Of a DNA stretch of 64,000 nucleotides, positions 47,146 to 58,397 are shown one piece after another. A program made the position numbers and the translations under genes. Origin of the DNA: Ceratodon purpureus (Eukaryota; Streptophyta; Bryopsida; Pseudoditrichales; Ditrichaceae). Position 1 is the stretch's first letter; the number at the start of each line of letters is the position of its first letter. The notes beneath the pieces were generated by a model that saw only the letters and a list, made by a program, of their open reading frames with translations, was not told the DNA's origin and ran no database searches. The DNA lies in the NCBI GenBank assembly GCA_014871385.1, contig CM026423.1, positions 22,343,792 through 22,407,791 of the forward strand, given 5' to 3'.

Positions 47146-49902
47146 ATGGCAGCATGTCAAGCCACACTGCCTTTAACGTCCGCCTCCAGGATACCTACAC
47201 AGACGCCAGAGGTCACCCTGATAGGCAACTCTAGGGCTTGCTCTGCTCGGCTCAGACCCCAGAGCATCCGTAACCTCTTTCGCATCAAGGAAGCACCAGC
47301 TTGCAAGAAGACGATCTCGTGCTTCGCAGCACGCGCGAGGTTAGGTGGCGATGGCGACGTGGACCTCAACGGAGACCCCGTTGCCGAAGATTTTTATTCT
47401 GTGCTAGGCTTGGTATATGCCCTAAAAAACCAGCGTACTCAGGATTTATTTTCTTTTGAGTTTCTTGCACCTCCTGTGGAAAATCTCAGCTTGAAGATGC
47501 GGTGAAGAAGATGGGATCGTTTCATCATTGTGCTGTTCTTCTTGAGTGCAGACACCGGATGCAACGCCAGAGGAGATTAAGAAGGCGTACTATTCTTGCA
47601 TGAAGACGTGCCACCCTGACCTCAGTGGCAATAGCCAAGATGCCACAGATTTCTGTATGTTTATTAACGAGGTTTACGAGGTATTGATTATTACATTTTC
47701 TGAGTTTGAGGCAGAAGTTCGCTTACAACCATCTATAATATAGTCCGTCATTGAGGGGAATAGTAGTAAAACATTTTATTTTTTCTGGTTTTCAGGTGCT
47801 AAGTGATCCTGAGCAACGTATGGTGTACGATGAGATTAATGGCTATGCATTGACGTCCGTTAACCCTTTTCTGAACCCGAGAGGGCAAGAACGTGACCAC
47901 GCCTTTGTTGATGAATTCACTTGCATTGGTAAGCCTTGGTACTAGACTGAAAGTACATATCTTTCTAGCTACTTTGTCGCAGATAGTGAAGGTTGCTCAA
48001 ATGATGGAGCTAACGAATTGCTGTCGCCTGATCGTAGGAGTACATAATATATAATTTGTTCTTTTCTCTCATAACTGTAGATTGCAGTTCTTAACTTTCT
48101 TGAAGATATTAAAAGTTTGGATAAAAAAGCAGTGGTTAGCAGTGTAGTTTCTGCATGTATACTCAACTTCCTACTTTGCAGGCTGCAAGAATTGTGCCAA
48201 TACAGCTCCTGATACTTTTGAAATCGAGGATGAGTTCGGTAGAGCACGGGTGTTCTGCCAGTTAGGAGATGTTCGATCAGCGCAAGAGGCTATTGATACA
48301 TGGTAACGACAAGCTCAGTGAACAATTAATCAGTCATTTAGCTTGCCGAGATCTGAGCGAATGAAGAAATCAGAGTAGGTTGAATCTTGGCATAAGTGTA
48401 GAAGGTTCATTTACTTCTTTTGAAGTGATTATTTCGTCTTCCAAGTTCTTCACTGGCAGACATCAAGTCTAACTGACGAGAGGGTACACTGTTTTGGCAG
48501 CCCTGTAGATTGCATCCACTGGGTGACTGCTGCGCAGTTAACTCTTCTTGAGGATGAAATGAGAAGAGTTGAACGTGTTAATGTACGTTTTATTCTCTTC
48601 TTAAGATTTATTTTTGCTATGGAATATAAGTTCTTGGGTTTATTGTCGTATATGACCATCGTTGTCTTGTGGAGCACAAGCCTTCTTGAAGACCCCTTCT
48701 TGGAGATGTGAGCCCTGATGGATGTGGTACTGTGATGTTTCAGGTAGGCATGATGCTGGCAGGCATGGGCGGTCAGTCTCCCGACGTCTTTGCTCAGGTG
48801 TTACTCTAAACTGAAAGTTTTTTTAAGTTCGTTAAAGTGTGCGCTTTATACTCACTTTAACTTGTGGGAAGAGAATATAGATGTAGAAAGATGTCGGAGA
48901 TAATTCATTGGGTCTTTAAATGCTCGATTCCGCTATCATTATTTGGCCTTCTGGGACATCTGAGCTCTATCCCGTTGCTTTCCCAAGAATCGTTAAAAAC
49001 TAACGGTGAACTTGTTTCCTTGTTTGTTCATGTCAATAATCACATAATGCACACAGCTACCATCATCTACTCGTAATCGTTGGTTTTTGCGTGATTTGAC
49101 GAAATAACGTGCTGTCATTTGGGTCTCACAGGCAAGCTGGAGATGGGAGAAGCGACAGGCTAAGGCTCTGGTATGCACTACAACATCCTACATGAGTTGA
49201 CGTTATATCTTGTTGATGCTTTGTGATTATCCGCCTTCAATTCGGCAAACTGGCATTGGCAAAATAAAACTAATCTAGCATTTTTCTTTTGATGTTTTAA
49301 TCAAAGTGTTATGCTTCTGGTTCTTGTATATGACGCCGTTTGGAGCCGCTCAACTGTGACATATAATGTGAATTATTCAATTGGCAGGATCGTGCGCGGA
49401 TTCGGATGATGAAGGAGAAGGGTAATGACGCCCCAGGTTCCTGGTGGCAAGGGTGGGCCACTCCGGGAGGCGATGAAAATTATAGGCCAGGTAACTTACA
49501 GTAGATCTTGTTAAGGATTAGGTTTTTCCTTTTGTACTTTTCGTATTTTCGTTGCTACGATTCTATCCTAAAAGACGCAATTTCTCATTAAACAATAAGG
49601 TCATCTTCATGTCGCATCATAAACTGAACGACTCTTGTGTCCCTCGCTTCTGTCAAACCCAACCTTAGTTTATTTCCTTCCTGTCCATTTGCAAATTCTT
49701 TTCGTGATTGTAACCTAATGTTTGTACATATTTCGCAGATGACATGGGAGCTCGAGAGCGGGCAGCCAAGACTGCTGCAGCAACTCGGCGCTGGCGAGAG
49801 TATTCTAGACAGACCTCAAATCGGAAGAGCGCCTTCTCACTTCCTTCACAATCAAGGTCCGAAGATGAGAGCGAATCAAAGAAGGAGACGGTCGTTAAAT
49901 AA
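47146..49902 (+). CDS. Plastid-type J-domain plus ferredoxin protein
   Basis: Exons: 47146-47412, 47552-47680, 47796-47928, 48182-48302, 48501-48582, 48744-48797, 49132-49170, 49388-49490 and 49739-49902; all GT-AG, 363 residues. Residues 1-70 are Ser/Thr/Arg-rich and start MAACQATLPL, a probable chloroplast transit peptide. A J domain follows (DFYSVLGLTPDATPEEIKKA, with HPD at 110-112), so it should stimulate a plastid Hsp70. Next is a bacterial-ferredoxin-type 4Fe-4S site: Cys175, 178 and 181 (CIGCKNC) and CPVDC with Cys217 and Cys221. This architecture matches the Arabidopsis DJC76/DJC77/DJC82 group, reported plastid proteins of this build. After the Fe-S part come a Trp-rich region (GSWWQGWATPGG) and a Ser/Lys-rich charged tail. 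A second cluster site is not evident, so one cluster is expected. Confidence 0.92.
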
Positions 49903-51176
49903 CTTGTAACCTCACAAAGCAAGCTTCCCTGTTATGTCGCTCATCTTTAGTGATTCTCTGTACCATGTTATTAGATAGTTCATTTGTTTTCACTATCAAT
50001 TTGCTGCCAGCTTGTTCAGACAGCCGTCGTAGTCTTTTGATTCTTCCTTCTTACATTACATTCTACTTTTTTTGTCTTGCTCAGTCTGTATATTTGAGCT
50101 GCTTTTAGTTTGTATTGCGCCCTCCCTCCTTCGGAATGGTAACCATGTAGTCGGGCCGAAATGGTGGAGATGAATCGAAATATTTTTAGGTTGTTTGTTG
50201 TGCCAGGTCTTCATCAAGTTGGCTTTTTGTTTAGCCTACTTGACTTTCGAAGAAATTATGATTTGTAAAAATTATTAATATTGCAAATATTCAGCCATTA
50301 ATGTCTCTCAGAGCTCGTCTTTGTTCATTTCATTAAACCTTATACAAATCATTACAAGCTTTTAGAAAAGGATCTCATTATGTACAAATTAAGCAGAAAA
50401 TTTTCCCAAAGCATTTAGTAACATTTCTATACTTATGCATTTAGGGGTTAGGATGCATTGAGCATAATCAATCAGTGGTGTTGAGCAGTGCAGACATGAG
50501 TAGTAGGGAGAAGCCTGCCAACAATTGTCTTGGTTCCTACCACCAAGACAGGTCTAAGATCATATCGTACACTCCAAAACCAAACTAGAACTGGCCCCAG
50601 AAAATCTACCAACAAATGCCAGAGCCGCCACAAGGGTACATTAACCCCTGAACGTCTCAAGGGGATCCTACTAGAAATATGATCATGTATCTGGCATTGG
50701 CTAGCAAAAATTAGAAGGTCGATATCGGAATTCTAATGAGAACCACTGTAGTATTGATTGATCCATTCCATTCCAAAGACGACCAAGCTAGATACGCCAT
50801 GTTGTAAGTCTTGCCAGAAACTTGATTTAAGGCATGTTATGAAGTTGTTTTCGGGTTAATAAGTTATTGCAGTAGTAGTGCAAGGCTAGTTCAACATGAT
50901 CATGATTCATGATCCATATTGAGCCTGACTAATAATCTCGATCTCCATCGTCACCAAAACTATATACAAGCGACTTAGTCTACCTTGTATACTTTATGAA
51001 TCTGGCTAATCCACTGTCATCGGCTGTAGTACTGTACGGTACCTACATACATCTGATCCTACCAAACCTGCTGCACAACAATCTCGATCGCCTACGGAGT
51101 CACTTAAGTTACTTCAATGGAATTATGCATGCAGTGCTAACGTAACTGTTGCTTCTTTGTAACTTTGTTTGATTGT
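49903..51176. other. Convergent spacer between J-protein and malate synthase
   Basis: Both neighbouring genes end toward this stretch, so it contains two 3' untranslated regions. The middle (50.46-50.8 kb) has a more GC-balanced block that might be an old insertion, but I could not assign it to a family. Confidence 0.4.
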
Positions 51177-53804
51177 TTACATGCGCGCAGAGGGGGCGTG
51201 CGTGACGATGTAGCGGTACGCGTCTAGCGTCAGGAAGTCGTCCAGCTCGGGGGCAGTGCACTGCTTCGCGAACAGCACCGCCGCCTCCTTGTACTTGCCG
51301 CTGGCGAACTTCGCCGGGCCTACTTCCTTCTCGATGCGGATCAGCTCCTCGTCCAGCACGCGTGCGAACAGCTCCTTCGTCACGCGCATGCCTGCGTTGC
51401 CATACCCAGGTTAGCAAACTCTTGACACCCACTTTGCTAGATATCAGCGTTTAATAGTGTACTACATTTTTAAAACTCTGCATCTATATTGCAGTCGTAG
51501 CTCACGCACTTACAGTTACATTTACACTGCAATCATAAACGTCAATGACAAGTAGGAAATCTTCTCGAAACAAATTTCAATCCATACTGAGGTTAAAGGT
51601 GCATCTGAGTTATATTTTAATGTTGCATATGCATAACACTTGGGTTGCGGTTAGATTGCAGTTTCCGTCGTTACATTTGTACACGTCGCAAATGATAAGT
51701 TGATTAGTAACTACAAGTGCGATAGGAAGATTAGCAGAATCTACTCAAAATGAATTTTAGTCAGATATTAGGGTTAAAGGTGCTCTCAATGTGCGTCAGA
51801 CGTTTAATCTTCAATGTCTTTTTAGATTCTATGATAATACTAAAATTCAAATGTAGAATGTGGTTGCAGAACGAGTAAAATTCTTCATTGCAAAGATGCA
51901 GTACCTGGAACAAGACCGCCATCAAGAACGGCGTTGTATTTGATTTGTTGCCAGTTCTGGACACGGCTGATTTCAGCGGTAGCGGCGTCCTCCATAAGGT
52001 TATACAGAGGCACAGATCCGGTGCCGCTCATCCAGGCTGCGAGGTACTGGACTCCGACCCTGGTGTTCAAGCGAAGGCCGTCGAGGGATCGTTTGCCCTT
52101 GGGCATCTGCAACAGGTCGGCGCAGATCACACTCACGTCCTCACGCTTCACGTGCAACTGGTTAGGCGTGGGCATGTTCTTATCGAACACCTCGAGCACC
52201 AAGGGGACGAGTCCGGGGTGAGCAGCCCAGGTACCGTCGTGGCCGGCCAACACCTCACGCAGCTTGTCGGCTTTAATCAGTTCCTGAGCAGCTTGGTTGG
52301 CAGCAGGGTTGTCCTTGATAGGAATTTGTGCAGCCTGACGCATTACCACGGAAATCAAGTATACAGTTAGAAACTCCATCTCCTTCTCGTTCGTGATGCA
52401 GAATTGCTGTTAAATTTTCCTTGGCAGAGAAATGAAACTGACATGGATGTGAAGAAAAGATAAATTACCATGCCTCCCATGGCGTGTACGCCGCGCTTGT
52501 GGCAGGTTTGGATCAAGAGCTCAGTGTAGCTCTTTAAGAAGTGCTGGGTCATACCGACCTGATTCCATTTCATCCAACACAAATGTTAATCAATGTAAAG
52601 CTTGGAAGTAAACTCCTGCTATATTAGAAAAAAGAAAATAGAATCATTGCAAGAAATTTGAAGAGGCAATTGAGGTAATCATGTTACCTGCACACGGTCG
52701 GGAAGAAGCCTGTCAGGGTGAGCGCGCACAGTCTTGATGAAGCTGAAGATGTAATCCCATCGTCCGCAGTTAAGCCCTGCAGAGTGCTCCCGGAGCTCGT
52801 ACAAGATTTCGTGCATCTGGAACACCGCAGGCAATGTCTCGATCAACACTGTTCCGCGAATGCTTCCCCGGGGAACACTGCAGGTGTCCTCTGCCCAGTC
52901 AAAGACTGCATTCCACACCGCGGCTTCCCGTGAGTGCTGCATCTTGGGCAAGTAGAAGAAAGGTCCATAGCCACCGTGCCTGCATCATTAATACTTGGTA
53001 AGAATTCAGACTGGACATTTTGCGATATATTCACCAATTGGAAGACATAGTTCCGCCATATCCAAAACATAGCATTTTGAGTATTTTTTGTTTTCCCTCT
53101 CAAATTTATCAAACATAAAAATTTGAAGAAGGTTTTGTTGACGAGAATTACTTGGCTCTGTAGGAGGCATGGTTATGGAAGAAGTAGAAACCAAAGTCCA
53201 TCAAGGCACCAGTGGCGGGCTCGCCGTCAATCTCGATGTGGGACTCCAGCAAGTGCCAACCACGAGGACGCACCAAAAGAGTGGCCGTCTTGCTGTTCAG
53301 CTTGTATGACTTGTTGCGGGCCTTGTCCTCGTAGGTGATTGTCCTGTTCACGGCGTCACGCAGGTTGATGTGGCCGTGCATGATGTTGTCCCAGGTGGGC
53401 GCCAAGGAGTCTTCAAAGTCTGCCATGAACATCTTAGCGCCACAGTTGAGCGCGTTAATGATCATCTTGCGCTCGACGGGGCCGGTGATCTCCACTCGCC
53501 GGTCAGCGATAGCGGCAGGGGGAGGGGAGCACGTCCAGTCGCCCTCGCGGATGGCTTTGGTGGCGGGGTCGAAGCTGGGAAGCTCTCCAGCATCGTAGCG
53601 CGCCTGCTGCTCCTTCCTGCACTGGAGGATGTACTTCACGCGGGGTCGGAACTTGCGCTCCAACGCGGCCACAAATTCCAGAGCCTCCTTAGTGAGGATC
53701 TTCTCGAAGCATGGCCTCATGGGTCCGCGGATGCGCACTCCGGCGGGGAACGCCGCCTCGGTGTTCCGGACATTCTTCTTCACAGATGGGTTGTAAATCT
53801 CCAT
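51177..53804 (-). CDS. MLS: Malate synthase
   Basis: It condenses glyoxylate with acetyl-CoA to malate in the glyoxylate cycle. Minus-strand exons: 53804-53152, 52979-52688, 52558-52469, 52334-51905 and 51391-51177; all GT-AG, 559 residues, the usual plant length. Landmarks: [76 protein letters not shown], the family signature [17 protein letters not shown] (about 282-298), [36 protein letters not shown] and [18 protein letters not shown]. It ends PSARM: plant enzymes usually end SKL or SRL, and ARM fits the looser PTS1 pattern [SA][KR][LM], so peroxisomal import is still likely but less certain. The start ATG at 53804 precedes [10 protein letters not shown] and gives no N-terminal targeting sequence. 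The SKL-tailed acetyl-CoA synthetase in this window would supply its substrate. Confidence 0.96.
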
Positions 53805-55190
53805 CTCAACAAACTTTACTCAACCCTGTTCAAATTCAACGTAAGTACACTCATCAATATCTGAATTCCTTCCAATATCAATCCTACAAAAAATAACCCA
53901 GTCGAGTGACGTTCATGAGAAATGAAGCAATTATGGCAATTCATGTATTCCTTTCACAACCATGAGTCTGCATACGATTCTAAACGTTCAACGAGTTGCA
54001 CCCGTTCTGGTGAACACATCTTCTGAACTGCAATTTCTACAGTTTCTAATTCAAAAACAGAAATATCAGCATCACTACAACATACTGCTGAGTGGATCCA
54101 GCTGACAAAAAACAGAGCACCATGACAGACAAAGTGGAACGGCCATCGACAGACTAACCTGATGCCAATGCTTCGATGTTTCTGGAACAAATCACCGATC
54201 GACAATCAGAACCGAGTCCTCGAATTCTAGTACTAACTTCGAAGTCCTTGACACACAGAACCAGTGCGTCCCAGAATGATGAGTGCAGAAGGGCTGCAGG
54301 GTTGGCACTAATGAATCATTTTTCGTGCCGAAATTATCAATTCCAAACTTCAGTTCGGATTATTCACTCTCGTAGGGTAGCGGTGCCAAGTCGGCACTCA
54401 CGTGAATGTAGGCCAGGCTGTGGTCCCCGGCCTAGGAGTTGAATGTTATAATCTACAGAGTAACCTTTCCGTTTCATATTTACCTTGTTCAGCTGAGCAG
54501 TACCCAGATAATAATATTGGCAGTATCCCACCTATCAAATGCACCGGAAGTAGCGTGTGTGTGTCCACCACCTGCATCCGGTTCCGTGTGCGTGGTTGCA
54601 AGGAGACCATCATGAAGTGAATTAGACCAATCATGGCATCACTGTAACGTAGGTGCAAGGCAGCGAAAGAAATCAATCAAATCTAGAGATTAAAATACAG
54701 AAGAATTAGTGTTGGTCGACCGATGAAACTGGTTGCAGATGTAGGAGTTCCGGCATGCAGATGTTCCAGTTCGGTCCAGACCACCGAAGAGAGTGGGCCA
54801 GGGTCATCCGAGGAGTCCACCTACTGTACTGGAGTCAGTGAGGATTGCCATGGCAGTGACACATAGTGCCGTGGATGCCATCATCCAAGTGCTAAATTCT
54901 GATCGGAACCTTGCTTGGAGAGGCGCTGGGTGAGGTTGGGTGTTGGATATATTTAGGGATGGGATAGGGATTGGGTTGCAAGTGTGTGAATGCAGTAATT
55001 AGCTTAGTCAGTTGTTTTACATGAATTCATCATTTGAAATACATGTATGTTCATAGGTCCCAGGTGTAAGGTGTAACTCGGTAGGTTCAGGTATTATATT
55101 AGGAGGTAAAAAGTTTTAAAAATTTCCCGCCAGGTAAGTTTTCTTGCCTTGGTTTGCTGCGGTGTAAGTTCTTTTTTGCAATGGATTTTC
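53805..55190. other. Upstream region of malate synthase
   Basis: Presumed leader and promoter of the minus-strand malate synthase gene. A TATA-like AAATATATCC lies on the minus strand near 54945. Several short frames on both strands show no domain. Confidence 0.4.
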
Positions 55191-55228
55191 ACTATTTTTT
55201 TATTTTTATTTTTATTTTTATTTTTTTG
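55191..55228 (+). repeat. (ATTTTT)n simple repeat
   Basis: Five or six TTTTTA units on the plus strand, immediately upstream of a transposon-like element. A mirror of the (AAAAAT)n tract at 7 kb. Confidence 0.8.
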
Positions 55229-55277
55229 AAACAACTGGAACCTTTTATTTCCACTGAGAAAAAGAGAAATGGGGGGA

Positions 55278-56001
55278 AGCACAATAAAGTGTACCAAAAA
55301 AGTGGTTAACTATTTGACAATTTCAGCCCTATGTGTAAATGGTAGAGAAAGTGACATGTAGGACTTCTTGATTGAAAATTAAGTTCGGGATGCGGAATTT
55401 AGACTTGATGTTCTACAACTTCCCAAATTTGTGGAAGAAGATGTTGAGTTTAGACACCTCTACAAACACCATAAAGTCGGACAAAGTGAAAGCTGTCATT
55501 TGGAAAAGTGATTGTTTTACATCGTATTTACGACAAAAATCACTTTTGACTTTGCGGGGACCTCCGTTTGTACACTACGCTTGTAGAAATGATCTTAGAC
55601 AGCTGTGGTTGGAGTTCTAGATTGGCCAAAAGTGTCTAAAATACGTTTTTAAAACGCTGTTTTCCGTGAAACTTTTGGGGAGAGTTTTTTCACCGAACAT
55701 TGTTTTTTTAATTGAAAAAAACATCCTCTAAAGACAATAGAGGTCCCCAAATGAAGAAATTAAGACTTTGAAAAAGTTCATTTTCGTGATTTAGAACTAG
55801 CGGTCAAAATAAGTTTCAATTGAAGATGTTTTTTTTACGAAGATGCATGTAAGACACCTTGTGACACCCTAAAAAGTGACTAAAATGCTCAAAAACTACA
55901 CCAAAATGCTCAAAATCAGCTTTGAGCTTTAAAAAACAGCACACTTCATATTCACTTCCTAGTGATCACATGTTGCACTTTGTGGTCCACTTTATTGTGC
56001 T
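55278..56001. mobile_element. About 724-bp element with terminal inverted repeats
   Basis: AGCACAATAAAGTG at 55278-55291 is the exact reverse complement of CACTTTATTGTGCT at 55988-56001, and the similarity continues inward (TACCAAAAAAGTG against GACCACAAAGTGC). No transposase is encoded. A target duplication could not be settled, so the superfamily is open. The interior has repeated CAAAATGCTCAAAA words. It abuts the LINE remnant at 56.1 kb. Confidence 0.55.
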
Positions 56002-56099
56002 CTCACCCAAATACAAAGCGCCACCGCAAAGCCAAGCAAGCAAAACAAACCTGCTAGCAGGAGGACAAACAGCCAGGCACTAGCCCGGGGAAACTAAAG

Positions 56100-56908
56100 C
56101 AAGGGACTGCGAATCACTGGAATGACCCCAGCGCGGGGCTACGGTAATTCCAGGTAATGACCTCGTCGTCATTGACTACGCAGAAGACTCCACATGGCTC
56201 CCAAATCGCCCGAAATTGGTCACGTGCTGGACGAAAGCGGGCGTTGTTGAACAGAAGAGTCCACTTTACGTGGTCCCAATTCGCCCGGCCCAAGTCGAGA
56301 ATTGCATCCCAGATTGCTTGAGTCATGTGGGCGTCCGTCCACTGATGATCGTGAAAGACACGGGCATTCCTACACAACCAGATGATCCAAATAATTGCCC
56401 CTCTGATGAGCGACCAAGTCCCAGAGAGGTCACGGAAAACTGGGGGGAGATCAGTTCCAAGGAGGCATTCCTCCCACGAAGGCAAGGCCCATGGTTGCGG
56501 CCCATCGGGGATCTAGGCAGCCCTGTGCAGAGCGGAGGAAGCTAGTCGCCAGGCCCGGGATGCCGAGGGGCAAGCGTAGAAGCAATGCACCAGGGATTCC
56601 TCGACGAGGGCAGGGCAACAGATACACAAAGCAGAGGCTGCCGGAGTCGCCTGATGGCGCCACTCGTTGACTGCAATTGCGCGGTGGTAGAGGCTCCAGA
56701 GGAACGCCGCTTCCTTGCGGGGTCTGGAACCCCGCCACACATCAACCCAGTTTGGTTGGAACTCAGCAGGAACAAGCCCCCTCCACTTGGTCGCTATAGG
56801 AACACTGAGTCCCGTGCGTGGCCAGCGAAGGTTCCGGCCGTGTTTGGCAGAATATTGATGAAGAGGGATGCCCGATCGCCAGTGCCCACTACAAGGAATA
56901 TTGTGTCC
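56100..56908 (-). mobile_element. 5'-truncated non-LTR retrotransposon (LINE), zinc-knuckle part
   Basis: On the minus strand a frame from about 56908 to 56516 reads WRGLVPAEFQPNWVDVWRGS, then FLWSLYHRAIAVNEWRHQ and a Cys/His cluster (CICCPALVEESLVHCFYAC), followed after a frameshift by WSLIRGAIIWIIWLCRNARV, FHDHQWTDAHMTQAIWDAIL and more, to 56114. This is the reverse-transcriptase zinc-binding region at the C-terminus of plant L1-like elements. The reverse transcriptase and endonuclease are missing, and the frameshift near 56.5 kb shows it is dead. GC content is well above that of the neighbours. Confidence 0.8.
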
Positions 56909-58397
56909 TAATTGAGAGAATGTTGATAGAATTGTGTCAACTGTGGTGTCAATTAGGGTACCTTGATTCGGTCACATAGTTGACAGTTTTCTGTAGGTTT
57001 GACTGTCATCTCGGGCAATTATACACGTCGGATTCCTCGTCCTCCAGGACGTTTGCCAGGTTAGATTACCGTAGCCATGTCAGCTTCTAGGTTTACTGTC
57101 ATCATTTACCTATCGTTGAGGTGGATAGTGTAAACTACACAGAAACTTCCTTAATTTCGTAAAGACAATTTAGACCTTGAAAGAATTTTTTTTCACTCAC
57201 TCCTTCTTTCCAGCGAATACAGTTATTATTAAGTTATGGAGGTTCTCGGAAATTTCCACTACGGTCGCTATGCTGTTGACAGGTGTTCAGTTCTGCAGGT
57301 GTGGACCAATTTCTAAACCAATACTGATACCCTATTCTGAGTGACGTGTTCTCAACCAGATCAATGGTATTAACAGTACGTGGATAATGTGGCATTTTTC
57401 AAAAATTACAAATATTGTAACAAGCGGTTTCGCTGTGATGCGTTCACACTATTGCAATATTCCAAGACGATATTGTTCCGAGGTTTTCGGAATTAGGGCT
57501 TCCATTTGTGAATACGTAACCAGAATTAGGAGCCATCCACTTGTTATGTCTGTGATTTAGTAGCCGATTAATGTCTGACGCATGCTACTTCAAGTCAGTA
57601 ATTGACCTTCTGAACTCTACTGAACTTATCTATGTCCCTAGCCCATTCTAAATCTTTCCGCAAAAAGCTTTTTCAGATCATAGTGTTTAGGTGTTGTCCC
57701 CAGTTCATCTGCATCCATTGCAGACTGAATAGATCATTTAAGTATCTGCAGAATGGATCCAATCCTAGTGTCTTCTCGCCTTCTTCTTAGCCCGCGCTGG
57801 TTTAATCACTAGTCGACTGCTCCCAGGTACAGCCTCACACTGTACACTCTGCGAGAAAACACTCTATGCATGCTTAACAATAACATCATTCTCGGTGTCT
57901 AGTTAAACATCACCGCAGATTAGTCCCTAATGCCGAAATTCAAATTACATAGGTACACCGCATATTCATACCCACATTCAGTTCAGACATTCGAGTCAAT
58001 CCTTGAAACAAACATACGTAGCTTTCTCTGTTATCCTTCATGGTAACATCGCATATGTATGAATTCTAATGCCTACTTCACTAGCATAGTGTTGTATCAT
58101 TCAACACTTCCTGGAATTCTAAAGCTACGTACCCAACTGCCTTATCCACTGCTAATCTCACACACCTGTTCCTAATGCGGCGTCTCCGCATGTGAGCTTG
58201 ACTCCCCTGCATTTCCCTGCTGAACCTTGTTCGTTAGAAATCAGTGGATCTATGTACAAAGATTGGAAAAAATTACCGGCTACTCTAGAACTTAAGGGGA
58301 CGCCTAAAGAGTGTTAATTGTTTTTGAGATTCTTTGGAAGAAGTAAAAACAGTAATTACATACGGTTAGATGTCCTCGTTGACGGCCTAGGCAAATT
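56909..58397. other. Intergenic DNA
   Basis: No coding frame of note on either strand and no recognised repeat. Its right end holds the expected 3' untranslated region of the minus-strand gene ending at 58398. Confidence 0.45.
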
